From contig OX578134.1 in assembly GCA_951213105.1 (NCBI GenBank), positions 139,773,801-139,837,800 of the forward strand: a stretch of 64,000 bases of DNA, written 5' to 3'. The notes beneath the pieces are model-generated. The model was not told where the DNA came from. It saw only the letters and a list, made by a program, of their open reading frames with translations, and made no database searches. Source of the stretch: Amaurobius ferox. Lineage: Eukaryota; Arthropoda; Arachnida; Araneae; Amaurobiidae. A program made the translations under genes and the position numbers. This document shows, piece after piece, positions 32,761 through 44,459 of this stretch (within the stretch, counting starts at the first letter, position 1; the number at the start of each line of letters is the position of its first letter).

Positions 32761-35220
32761 TTTTCACTTTCGTGCGTCTTAGAACACGAAAGAGCTCTAA
32801 ACGTACAGCCTTCTCACCTCCAAAAAACTTGTTACACGTTGCGTCTTCCTGAACTTTTACTATAAAAACAAAGACGGGCATGGTCCAGTCATAATTGCGG
32901 GTTATAAAATTTTTCTTGCTACTACTTTGTGTTGAAAAGCTCTATAATGTGTAATACTAAATAATAAATATTAGTAATGGCACTGGAAGTATAGTTTCAA
33001 CCCAAATGTCGCTGACTTGTTTGGGCAAGTATAATCATGTCCTTGTGCAATTTATTCTCCATCTTAAAATATGAAGCTGATTACGTGCCCTGGTTTATTG
33101 AAATTCTAAATTACGCACTTTGCATTATAATTTGTCTGTACAGCATGTAATATATATTTTCATTTATTTAATTTAGAATATAATTGAAAATAAACACTTG
33201 ATATTAATAAATTTTCCCTTTTCTTTTATATTTCTTTGAACATTCTCACAGCCTAAAATAAACTTTAAAAATGGTCCATCACATCGCTGTTGATGCCATC
33301 ATTCTTTAACAAATTCTGACATTTCACTACAAGCTTTGAAACTCGGAATTGTCAGTGATTTATTTTACTCGTCGACGTGCCATTTTTCACATGCAACAAT
33401 TTGTCTCAAGAAATTTATGATTCTTTCGTCACGAATTTTTTAACGTCAAATATGTATATTTCAGAAAAGTTTCTTTACAAATGGTTCCTTTACATTTGTA
33501 ATGACATAAAGTCCAGAAGAAAAATTTACGTGAACAGATGTCTTGGATGTTTCTGAGTACTATCGGTGAAATTGTAAGGAGTCTACATGGTGTCTAGGAA
33601 AATCCGTATAAGGGGAAATTTCCTGAGAATGAAGATAGTTTTTTTTATGCATCTGCACAGGAAATTCCTATAGTGCTACACGACGAGGCAAAGCTTTCAG
33701 GTTGCTGACCCCCCTTTTATGGGAGGGGGGACTATAACTATCTTACTCAGTATTGGGGAGAGAGAAATGCCAATTGCAAAAATTTAGAGCGTTGCCAAAT
33801 TAGTCTAGAATGTGTTTGTCTGACAGTAAAAGTTGAAAAGAAACCTTTTGAAAACAAGGGAATAGACTCTCTAAGTCTACACAGATAAAACATTGACTGA
33901 ACGTACTCAGGCGATTAGGATGTCTTACATTGGGAACCGCTAGGCATATAATTGTTTGGCAGCACTAGCATTCCGTTAATATTCTCTCCGTTAAGATTTA
34001 TTTCGCAACACTTTTTATTAGTAAACATACTAGACATGGTTCATAAAACTGTAATAAGAATAAGACGACTGACTAACACATAGCATAAGAATGCATTACT
34101 GCAGATGGAGTGTTCTTTCAACCTCAGATTATTTTATTTTTCTGACTTTGATTACGATGATTCTTACTGACAAATCGTCTGTCAAAGAAAACAGTTAGCA
34201 TTCAAACTAAATTTATTAAATCGTTCGTTTTACAGTTGCAATTTTTCGATAACGATGATATTTACCGACAAATCGTCTGTCAAAGAAAACGGTTAGCATC
34301 AAAACTAAACGTATTAAATCATTGGTAATGCAATTTCTGCTAAACGATTTTGTAGTCGCATGCTTCTAAAAATATTATGTGGATACTTATTTGCATCTTT
34401 TTGTGTAATACAAACACACGTGTATTCTAATTTAACAACGTTCTACAAATGTGTAATGTATATTTTTCTCTATCTCTAAAAACGAACTAGAGAGTTCTCG
34501 CTTTTCCCATATAAAGGGAGTCATCCCCTAAAGTCGTTTCGTCAGGTCATCATAGGGGGTTTCCTATTCAGCTACATTAAAAATTTTTGTCGTGTAGCAC
34601 CATAGGGGTTTCCTATTCAACTACTTAAAATATATAAGGATAACACTCATCATTCCTTGAGAAATTTTCTCTGGTACGGACTTTTCTAGATATCCTGTAT
34701 ATCTGTGAATTATAATTTAAAAATAAATTATGCCAGTCACTATAGGCGGCGTGCTCTTTACATTGATATCTAGTTTGTAAATTTACAATAAATATTTGCC
34801 AAGATCGTGCCGTACAGGTCAAAGAATTAGTATATAGAAAGAAAATAGCTGAACTATATTAGCACGTCCATTTTTGATAACAATTTAATGGAAATAAATT
34901 AATACATTGAATTACTGATTAATGTAGTTACGTTAACCTTTGTGTTACAACAGCCAAAAATGTAAGTTTCAGATAAAAGGAAACAAGCTCTCTTGCAAAA
35001 ATTGAAGTTTATTATTATGCTGATTAAGAAATCTGCATTAAATGAAAATTAATCTTTTGATTAATGTTTAATAATGAGGTGATGAAATATTCTTTCTTCG
35101 TACGTTACGAAATATAGCTATTTATTAAGAGGAACTAAGCATTAATAATCCCTAATTTCAAAATCGATATCATCAGCGATGTTCTCATTATTTCTTTATG
35201 CTTTGTTGCATGTTGATTTT
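32761..35220. other. AT-rich; inverted 25-mers and a 99-bp duplication
   Basis: GGAAATTCCTATAGTGCTAC near 33660 is matched in inverse near 34590 (GTAGCACCATAGGGGTTTCC), and CATAGGGGGTTTCCTATTC lies at 34552. GACAAATCGTCTGTCAAAGA occurs at 34169 and 34268 within a 99-bp direct duplication. These may be ends of a decayed ~0.95-kb MITE. No gene. Confidence 0.45.
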
Positions 35221-36144
35221 AAAAAATCTGATGTAGGCAGCATATGATTTTCCTTATATAATGCAATGAATTTACAACTTTTACAGTAAAAAAATAGGTT
35301 ATTCTTATAGTTGATACTTATATTCTTTCCAATATATTTAATTTTCGTCAATTAGTCGTCATTTTCATTGATTTAGCCTCATTTTTATCCATTTGGCGAG
35401 ATTTTCGTTAATATGGCATCCTTTAAAAACTCGCCAAGTTGGCGACATTCTGCCAAATTTGTCGCCAAAATTTCTCCAAGCGTTATGGAGGGAGAAATAA
35501 ATTATTTTTAAAGCAGATAAACGACTATTGGCTTTCAAATACAAATGTATTAATCAAAGTATCTTTTCTCATGAATGGAACGAGCAAGAACCACGAGAAT
35601 AATTTCATCAAATTTATGGCATGATATTACATATGAAAAGTGAACATGTTTCACTACAGTTAATATTTTTTTTAATTTATGGCATTTTTTGATAAATGTA
35701 TTAGGAACATGTGCAATATCTCAAGAACGGTTCATGCTAGCGTTCTAAAGTTTATGTCAATCGTTTTCTAAGGAAAAATTACATGAGATATGTCTATTTG
35801 CGCAACTTTATTAAAGGTTTTGATTTTTTGATGATTTTTTTCAGAATTTCACTTGAAAATCTAGGGGGGTTCTGAACATTCGATTGTGTTTAAAAACAAT
35901 AGGCTTCCAGTAGTCACGGATTGAAATTTTTGTACCAAATTTCATTCGAATCGCTCTATTAGTTCGTGAGATATCGTTTCCACAGACTCACTGACACACA
36001 CATACACACAGATATCACCTCAAAAATGTTCGATTCGTGATCACGGATGCTTGAAACGTGCTCTCCCGTTGAAAACTCGAATTCGAATTTTCGAACCCGT
36101 CACAATACTTTCCTTATACTTTATACTATGTATATAAGGAAAGT
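35221..36144 (+). mobile_element. Family G element, copy 1
   Basis: ~0.92-kb noncoding element. Ordered blocks: AATCTGATGTAGGCAGCATA; an alternating TTGGCGAC/GTCGCCAA cluster (35430-35480); TCATGAATGGAACGAG; TATCTCAAGAACGGTTCATG; GGGGGTTCTGAACATTCGAT; CACAGACTCACTGACACACA; CTTGAAACGTGCTCTCCCGT. It ends in a palindrome built on ACTTTCCTTATA / TATATAAGGAAAGT. A 61-codon frame inside is chance. Confidence 0.8.
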
Positions 36145-36751
36145 AAAAATATAAACTCACTGTTTTAATACTTGACATAGATATAGATCGACACAATTAT
36201 ACGAAACAGGTCATTAAATAAGCAATAAAGAGGGGTTAAATATTGCCTGAATATAATTCACTGTATTTCATGAAATATAATATTAAATTCAATACTCTAT
36301 AACTGAAGTATGGACATTATTTAAAATTTAAAGATATACATTTGTAATCTTCCTGATATATTTTCTTTCTCCCATAATACTGAAGGTTTTATTACAAGTA
36401 GTAAATTTTTCAGCAATACCATGCATTTCAATATGTAGAAAATTTGCTCCCAAATTGCCGCAATTATTTCGTGCACATCAAGATAAATTGATCAAATTCC
36501 TGAAGGCGATGCAATCATAGGAGAATAAAATTTGACGCCACATTTCTTCGCCTTTCAGTGTTGCAGCTACAAAAGCAACTCTATGGTAGACAGAGGATAC
36601 TGCATGACAATTCCACGAACATTTGTCTAATCTATATGAATATACCGTGCATTACAGATCACAATTGTACAGTAAAACATTTAGAAATGCTTCAGGGGGG
36701 GATATTAGTGGGATTTTAACATTTATATGCACTGATGTTAAACGTGCTAAA
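36145..36751. other. Spacer with a GC-richer, multi-frame-open island (36490-36720)
   Basis: The minus strand is open for about 50 codons (HRVAFVAATLKGEEMWRQIL) and a plus frame for about 70 codons. No frame is clearly favoured and no family recognised. Confidence 0.3.
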
Positions 36752-37599
36752 TAAAAAAAATCTGATGTGGGCAACACATGACTTTTCTTATGCAATGCAA
36801 TCATTTTATTACTTTTACAGTAAAAAAAAATCTGATGTGGGCAACACATGACTTTCCTTATATAATGTAATGAATTTGCTACTTTTACAGTAAAAAATAG
36901 GTTTTTCTTATAGTTGATACTAATATTCTTTCCAAGATATTGAATTTTCGACAATTAATCGTCATTTTCATTGATTTAGCGTCATTTTTATCCATTTGGC
37001 GAGATTTTCGTTAATTTGGCAACATTTAAAAAAAGTCGCCAAGTTGGCGACATGCCGCCAAATTCGTCGCCAAAATCTCGCCAAGCGTTATGCACTAAGA
37101 TATAAGTTATTCTTACAGCATATAAATAAATGACTATTGGTGTTCAAATACAAAAGTATTATTCAAAGTATCTTTTCTCATGAATGGAACGAGCTAGATC
37201 CACGAGAATGATGTCACTCAATTTATCGCATGGCATTACATATGAAAAGTGAACATGTTTCTCAATAGGAAAATTTTTATTTTATTTTATATGATTTTTG
37301 ATATTTTTTTTTGAAAAATGTACAATATCTCGAGAACGGTTCATGTTAGCGTTCTAAAATTTATGCCAATCGTTTTCTAATGAAAAATTACATAAGAAAT
37401 GTCTATTTGCGTAACTTTATTAGTGGTTTTGATTTTTTGACGATTTTTTCAAAATTTCATTTGAAAATTTAGGGGGGTTCTGAACATTCGATTGCATATA
37501 AAAACAGCAGGCTTCCAGTGTTTATGGATTGTGATTTTGTACCAAATTTCGTTCGAATCGGTCCATTCGTTCGACGGTTATCGTCTCCACAGACCCACT

Positions 37600-37673
<74 letters not shown>

Positions 37674-37803
37674 GACATCACTTCAAAAATGTTTGATTCG
37701 TGATCAGGGATGCTTGAAACGTGCTCTCCCGTCAAAAACTCGAATTCGAATTTTCGACCCCGTCACAATACTTTCCTTATACATTATGTATATAAGGAAA
37801 GTA
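36752..37803 (+). mobile_element. Family G element, copy 2, with duplicated 5' end
   Basis: Same blocks as copy 1. The first ~80 bp (AATCTGATGTGGGCAACACA to TTACTTTTACAGTAAAA) is present twice in tandem at 36758 and 36838. A long (CA)n run occupies 37592-37671. The terminal palindrome is at 37770-37803. Confidence 0.88.
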
Positions 37804-38682
37804 AAAATAGGTTTTTCTTATAGTAGATACTTATATTCTTTCCAAGATATTGAATTTGCGACAATTAGTCGTCATTTTCATTGATTTAGCGACATTTTTA
37901 TGCAATTAGCGCGATTTTCGTTCATTTGGCGACATTTAAAAAGTCGCCAAGTTGGCGACATTCCGACCGATTTGTCGCCAAAAGCTCGTCAAGCATTATA
38001 GACGGAGAAATAAGTTATTCTTATAGCAGATAAATGACTATTGGCGTTCAAATACAAAAATATTATTCAAAGTACCTTTTCTCATGAATGGAACGAGCTA
38101 GATCCACGAGAATGATGTCACCAAATTTATCGCATGGTATTACATATAAAAAGTGAACATGTTTCTCAATAGGAAATAATATTTTTTTATTTTATATGAC
38201 TTTTTGATAATTTTTTTGAAAAATGTTCAATATCTCGAGAACGGTTCATGTTAGCGTTCTAAAATTTATGTTAATCGTTTCCTAATGAAAAATTACATAA
38301 GAAATGTCTATTTGCGTAACTTTATAAGCGGTTTTGATTTTTTGACCATTTTTTCAAAATTTCACTCGAAAATTTAGGGGAGTTCTGAACATTCGATTAC
38401 GTTTAAAAACAGCAGGCTTCCAGTGTTTATGGATTGTGATTTTTGTACCAAATTTCGTTTGAATCGGTCCATTCGTTCGTCAGTTATCTTCTCCACAGAC
38501 TCACTGACACACACAAACACACGCACACATATTTTCACACACACACACACACAGACATCACTTCAAAAATGTTTGATTCGTGATTAGGGATGCTTGAAAC
38601 GTGCTCTCCCGTCGAAAACTCGAAATCGAATTTTCGACCCCGTCACAATACTTTCCTTATACATTACGTATATAAGTAAAGT
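37804..38682 (+). mobile_element. Family G element, copy 3, head-to-tail with copy 2
   Basis: Begins directly at GTAAAAATAGGTTTTTCTTA, that is, at the internal position just after the 5' ~80-bp block, joined to the terminus of copy 2. All later blocks are present and the same 3' palindrome ends it at 38682. This is a tandem dimer. Confidence 0.88.
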
Positions 38683-39290
38683 AAAAACTACAGATATGGA
38701 TAATTAGGATGTAATTGTCATTTATGTCGATATCGAATTCTGATAATCGATCTTATTAGGAGTTGGAGTCGAATATCGAGGATACTGACTCCTCACAGCC
38801 CTGCTATTAAAATTATATAGTAATGGAAGATAAGGGACATGCGTTTCAAGCTAAATGAGTAGTATAGTATGTTTCAATATTTCTAACAAATTTTTAAAAT
38901 GCAACAAATTTTCTTTTCTTTTTGTTGTTAAAAATAAAAATAATGGTAGAATAAATAGTAATGCGTGACATATTTTTATGCAACAATAAGAATGTAGTAA
39001 GTAAAAACGTGAAGCAGTTGAGTTTAGAAATCTAGAATTGGTTTAATATCTTGCAATATTGTTTGTAATTACTAACTTCAAGACAGAAGTGTTTGGGCTC
39101 CTTTAAAGAAAATGTAGCCACATCCAACCCTCCCATATTTTACAAGTTATTGACCGTCAAGTTTTTATTATATTTTTCTGCAGCCCGAGCTATTATGCAA
39201 TGCGTTATGGTAGAATTACAATAATTATAATTTTAAAACATTTTGCGAATAAAGAATTGTCATCCGTGAAATATTTTGAGATGTAAATTA
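38683..39290. other. AT-rich, no feature seen
   Basis: Nothing recognised. Confidence 0.5.
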
Positions 39291-40310
39291 AAAAATCTGA
39301 TGTGGGCAACACATGACTTTCCTTATATAATGTGATTAATTTACTACTTTTACATTAAAAAAAAATAGGTTTTTCTTATATTAGATACTAATACTCTTTC
39401 CAAGATATTGGATTTTCGACAATTAGTCGTCATTTAAATTGATTTAGCGTCATTTTTATCCATGTGGCGAGATTTTCGTTAAATTGGCAACATTTCAAAA
39501 AAGTCGCCAAGTTGGCGATATTCCGCCAAATTCGTCGCCAAAATCTTGCCAAGCGTTATGGACTGAGAAATAAGTTATTCTTACAGCAGATAAATGACTA
39601 TTGGCGTTCAAATACAAAAGTATTATGCAAAGTATCTTTTTTCATGAATGGAACGAGCTAGATCCACGAGAATGATATCACTCAATTTATCGCATGGTAT
39701 TACATATGAAAAGTGAACATGTTTCTCAATAGGAAATATTTTTATTTTTTATTTTATATGACTTTTTGATAATTTTTTTGAAAAATGTACAATATCTCGA
39801 GAACGGTTTATCCTAGCGTTCTAAAATTTTTCTCAATCTTTTTCTAATGAAAAATTACATAAGAAATGTCTATTTGCGTAACTTTATTAGTGGTTTTGAT
39901 TTTTTGACGATTTTTTCAAAATTTCATTCGAAAATTCAGGGGGTTCTGAACATTCGATTGTGTATAAAATCAATGGACTTTCAGTGTTTACGGATTGTGA
40001 TTTTTGTACCAAATTTAGCTCGAATCGGACTATTCGTTCGTCAGTTATCGTCTTCACAGACTCACTGACACACACACGCACACACACACACTTTCACACA
40101 CACACACACACACACACACTTTCACACACACACACACACACTCACACAAATACTTTCACACACAGAGACACACACACACAGATATCACTTCAAAAATGTT
40201 TGATTCGTGATCAGGGATGCTTGAAACGTGCTCTCCCGTCGAAAACTCGAATTCGAATTTTCGACCCCGTCACAATACTTGCCTTATACATTATGTATAT
40301 AAGGAAAGTA
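39291..40310 (+). mobile_element. Family G element, copy 4
   Basis: Full-length copy with the palindrome cluster at about 39480-39550, a long CACACA/CTTTCACACA tract (40070-40180) and the 3' terminal palindrome. The 124-codon frame across the CA tract is not a gene. Confidence 0.88.
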
Positions 40311-41811
40311 ACTGAAACACAAATTATAAACTAGAAATATCATTAATGCCTATAGAGATATTTATTTTATGTCAAGAAATGATGCTATATGCGTTTGATA
40401 TTTGGGAATATGTTGTTATCAAACTCACAAATACAGTTGCAACACAAAGTTAACGTAATAAAATGTTACATGCATACTATACTGCCCCTAATACAATATA
40501 TAGCTACGATCCAGATACCGAATTGTCGTTGAATCTAATTTATCACAATCTATTGACTTTTCCGATGTTTTGGCAAACTAATCAAGCCTCCTGCAGGAAA
40601 ATGTTTTAGGAAAGTCTAGATGGAGGTAGGAAATAAGAAACCGGAAAATGCCATTTCTCTTTGAGTTTCTTCATATTTACTATTTTGCTGTAAATTCGTA
40701 AAGATGCATTCACAAATTATTAGATTAAAATCACAAATGATTAGATTAAAATTTACTAGAAATTGATAAAACTTTTATGTCTTTGTGTGGAGTAATCAAC
40801 TAAATTATATGTTTCATGGTATAAAAAGTAAAAATCATTGCATATTTTAAATTACATTAATGTTGATATTTTTCTCAATGAGGTCTAATGAATTAAGTGG
40901 AAAATATTGGTTTTTTCCAATGAAAAGTCGTATTTTCATTTTATTAAATGGAAATATATTTTATTTTTTGAATGAGGCAAATTTCCAAATGATTCAGTTT
41001 TAGTAAATATATTCGAAAAATTCAGTTTTAGTAAATATATTGTTGATCACGGAATTGCATCATCTCGAAAAATTCTGCATCTTCCATATAAAAGTTTAAA
41101 ATAGTGTAGTAAACTCGTTTTATTGCATTGCATCAGATAAAGATTTAAAACGTGGACTTCTGTCATACGCAATTTACATCTGGTAGATTGGAAGTTCTAG
41201 GTAGGGAAAAAGTAATCACAATATTATGAGTTGATTCAATTAACTTCCCGAAAGAAAAATGTTACAATTGCTTTACATAAGGAGGCTTTTTTACACGCGA
41301 AATTGCCATCTTTTGAAAGAATAATAAGTAACTAGTCTCATAAAAGTCTACAAGTCATAAAAATCTGCAAGTCCTTAAGTCAACAGTTTATATGTTTACA
41401 ATTCAAGTTAAATACTTTAAATATCAATTTAAATGTGTAACTGTTCTGTATCTCCATCAAAACACAGCTGAATATGCAAATATACAAGATTTGTTTTTAT
41501 ATATATTTCAAAAACTAGAATTAATCTAGTGTTTGAACGACAGTTCCAAATTCAGTAGACTAAAGAACATAAATGTAACTTCGTTTAATATCAGAGAAGC
41601 ATTTAAGGTAACAAAAAGGTTGCCCATTGTTACTGACGTTTTACAACATATAAATAAAACTTGAAAACTTGGTTTAATCTCAGAGACACATATAAAGTAA
41701 AAAAAAAATGTTGTCCATTGTTATTTGTCATTTTACAATATATAAATAAAATAATGACTTATATGCTTATATACTGAAACAGTACATGCCATTTATACAT
41801 CATATAATATA
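40311..41811. other. AT-rich, no gene
   Basis: No long frames. GAAAAATTCAGTTTTAGTAA (41008) repeats a word just upstream. No element ends seen. Confidence 0.5.
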
Positions 41812-41870
41812 CAGGGTGATTAAAAAAAGATGGGCCAAATTTTACGAGGTGGTAGTACACACCAAGCCAA

Positions 41871-42159
41871 GCAGGGCGCGGTAGCCCAGTGGTTAGCGCG
41901 CGGGAGTTGCACTCGGTAGACCCGGGTTCGATTTCCGCCACTGTCAAAACTGACGCCGTGTTCATGCGGAGTACGATCACGTTAAACATGTGGGCCCCCG
42001 TAAGTCCTTCCGAGAGGTTGGTGGTAGGGGAAAGAGGGTACGGTCCCTGTGGATTCCTCCCCCACTGGGTTCCGGTCTAAATTGGGTGGCACTTCCCGGC
42101 CGTCCAAACGGATCCCTTACACCTTTCTGGTAGGTCGGACGGCTTGGGTCTCAACAACA
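41871..42159 (+). mobile_element. SINE family 2, full-length reference copy
   Basis: tRNA-derived head with A box GGTAGCCCAGTGGTTAGCGC and B box GGGTTCGATTTCC, then a body (GAGTACGATCACGTTAAACA). The 3' tail GGCCGTCCAAACGG...GGTCGGACGG ends in CTCAACAACAA. Perfect 12-bp TSD ACACCAAGCCAA at 41859-41870 and 42160-42171. It interrupts the left end of the mariner element. Confidence 0.92.
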
Positions 42160-42279
42160 ACACCAAGCCAAACATTTTAGCCATAGTTTATCGGGTCGGA
42201 AGTGAAACATGAAGACGCTAGTGGACGCTTAATGTTGAAACCGATAAGGTGAGACGGAAACGCAATAAGGACTTAGACG

Positions 42280-42717
42280 TTATAAAATGACATTTAATAA
42301 ACAATAATTACAGTAATGTCTCAAAACTGAGCGACCGCAGTCTTGGATTCGCCGGAGGTGTTGAAAGTTTAAAGGTTTCCCGTGCAGTACTCGCCATTCT
42401 GTAGACTGTGGCACACCAAGAATATGACCCATTTCTCTTGTTCTTGTGTCTGGTTGAACTGCTACTGAATCCAGAATCGCATGTTCCACACTTGACGTTC
42501 TTGCACTCCGTACACGACCTGCATCAAATCTGGTAGCGAGAGAGGATCCTGATTCACAGAGCTGCTGATGCAAGCTTTCGAATGTTTTACGACTGGGCAA
42601 CAGACTATGGAGGAAACGATCACCGTACAGTTGTTGTGACTCTCTGCCATTCCTATTTGCAGCTCCATAGATGAAATGCATATCGGCCTTTTCCCTAATT
42701 GTAAAATCCTCCATCAT
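42280..42717 (-). pseudogene. Mariner-type transposase, N-terminal part
   Basis: 146-codon open frame. After a short N-terminus, TIREKADMHFIYGAANRNGR matches the helix-turn-helix domain catalogued as DUF4817, which precedes the DDE domain in many arthropod mariner-like transposases. RSARTSSVEHAILDSVA and REMGHILGVPQSTEWRVLHG form the second DNA-binding motif, followed by FQHLRRIQDCG. The chain then runs into the 3' terminal region without any catalytic Asp, so the DDE domain is deleted. The frame itself is intact, so a DNA-binding fragment could in principle be made; there is no evidence of expression. Confidence 0.85.
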
Positions 42718-42865
42718 CTCAAAAATTAGGGCTTCTCAACGACTAAGCTCCCTGTAATGCCTCTAAGTTTCATTTCCGACACGGCATACTATGACGAAAA
42801 GTGATTGGTTTCGTGTGTACTACCACTTCGTAAAGTTTGGACGATCTTTTTTTAACCACCCTGTA

Positions 42866-43747
42866 TAAAGAGTTTTATAGAGTATTTTCAGCATAAATGC
42901 ATATGTTACTTAAATGTCACTACAATTTTTATTCTACATACACACAATTTGTAAGTTTGTGCTTTGTGTAAGATTATCCTATTTCTTAATGATATACGTA
43001 CTTTAAATATGTGTCTTTATGTTTTCAGTAACTTTTCATAATATGACTTAAACACCACAGTATCCATATCACATTCTACTATTCCTAAGTATGAGTTATA
43101 GTCAAAATAAAACTTACTATTGCACATTTCTACTTTTACATAACACGCGACATTACAAAAGATTTATTTTATAACTTTGAAAGATAAGACAGACTACTCT
43201 CTGTAAATAAGAAAACACTCTTTGCTCTCAATTAAGCTTTATTACTGAAAAACTTTGAGTCTTCAAGGTTTAAAGGAGATGTTTTGTTTCTTTCTAAAGC
43301 TTAACAGCATTGATTCTTGTAGACGTCTGGATATTTTCTTTTCTTTATTTGTGTCATATATTCTCATTTTATTCCAATTTTCAAGTATACCTTAACACTG
43401 ATATTTGCATAGCTAGGATTATAATATGGAAAATAAATCCCCAATTTTAAAAAAAAAATTGCTAAATCACTATAAACATAAAAGTCTTTTTTTATATATA
43501 CATACACAATATTTATTGTTAAATGCAGTCAAAATAAAAAGATAAAATTATAAAAAATGCCCAATATAACTGCTGGGAACAAAACATATGAAGTGAAAAA
43601 TAACACATGTAAATTAATTTATTATTCGATTATATAGAAAATAATATCTATACAGTGGGTAATATTTAGCAGTTTCAATAATTTTACAATACTTCAATTT
43701 CATACTTATAGACTTAATAAAAACCAATTACTTGTTAGTATAGTAAT
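42866..43747. other. AT-rich, low-copy repeat traces
   Basis: GCTCTCAATTA with flanking words at 43218 also occurs near 47877 and 54893, hinting at an old repeat. No gene. Confidence 0.4.
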
Positions 43748-44459
43748 TGTGAGACCAGAAATTGTTCTCACATGAGGCACTTTTATTTGTGAAATTTATG
43801 ATGCCCAGAACGGCAAACAAAGCTATAGTCTGGCTGGCACCAGGGTTTATGAGGACTTGAACTTTAAGGTCAAAATACTATAAATTTAGGGGTGCAATAC
43901 CAGAGGGGCTGAGCTGGGCCATACTAAATGTGCAATAGTGCAATTGGGTAAAGAAGAACCAATGAGCGCCAAAGAAGTAAAGGCGGAGTTACCCCCCCCC
44001 CAACACCAACACCACCGAAGGATTCACAGCCTAAGAGAGAACGAGGTGAGATACAGACGAAGAGAAAACGAGATCAGATGTAGACGAAAAGACATGGAGA
44101 TCAGACTTTGACGAAGAAAGTAATAGAATATCAGACATTGGAGAAAACATTTGGATTTTGACTTAGAAGACGATTATGAGTTTTGACTGAAATAGGACAT
44201 GTGTGCAACGACTGCGACGTTATGACTTGGGTGGAGGCTTGCCTGCCATTATGATAGAACGACAATACTAAAGAAGCTGAGTATTGCGTAGAAATTCCCA
44301 AATAAGAGAGATCTAGGATGTATTCAGTGCAACCAAGTATTTGCAAGCATTATCGTCCATTGCAAAGGCCCAAATTGAAGGTATGTGTTCCTCAAATATC
44401 CACAGGTTATTAAATATGTTAGGTATATGGTTCAGGGTCTCACGTGCTCCCCTCTCACA
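43748..44459 (+). mobile_element. Possible solo LTR
   Basis: Begins TGTGAGACCAGA and ends TCTCACA, a 7-bp inverted terminus of TG..CA type. A CCAAT-containing GAACCAATGAGCGCC lies at 43958, with a purine-rich leader after it. No matching target duplication at the edges and no second copy in the window, so this is tentative. Confidence 0.35.

Larger units (their letters stand above)
41812..42863 (-). mobile_element. Mariner-type element, deletion derivative (N-terminal half)
   Basis: TA at both sides (41810-41811, 42864-42865) with ~50-bp inverted ends: CAGGGTGATTAAAAAAAGAT left and CAGGGTGGTTAAAAAAAGAT right, continuing CCAAAYTTTACGARGTGGTA. It carries the 5' half of a transposase on the minus strand and a nested SINE. 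Related to 52297-52861. Confidence 0.85.

Noticed and set aside
36490..36720. Host exon on either strand
   Set aside because: Three frames on two strands are open at once, so composition rather than coding explains it; kept only as a low-confidence spacer note.
37492..40334. ORFs of 66-130 codons rich in His-Thr or Cys-Val
   Set aside because: They are translations of (CA)n and its flanks inside family-G elements.
41871..41945. tRNA gene on the plus strand
   Set aside because: The head of SINE family 2; continuous with the SINE body and flanked by a TSD at the SINE ends.
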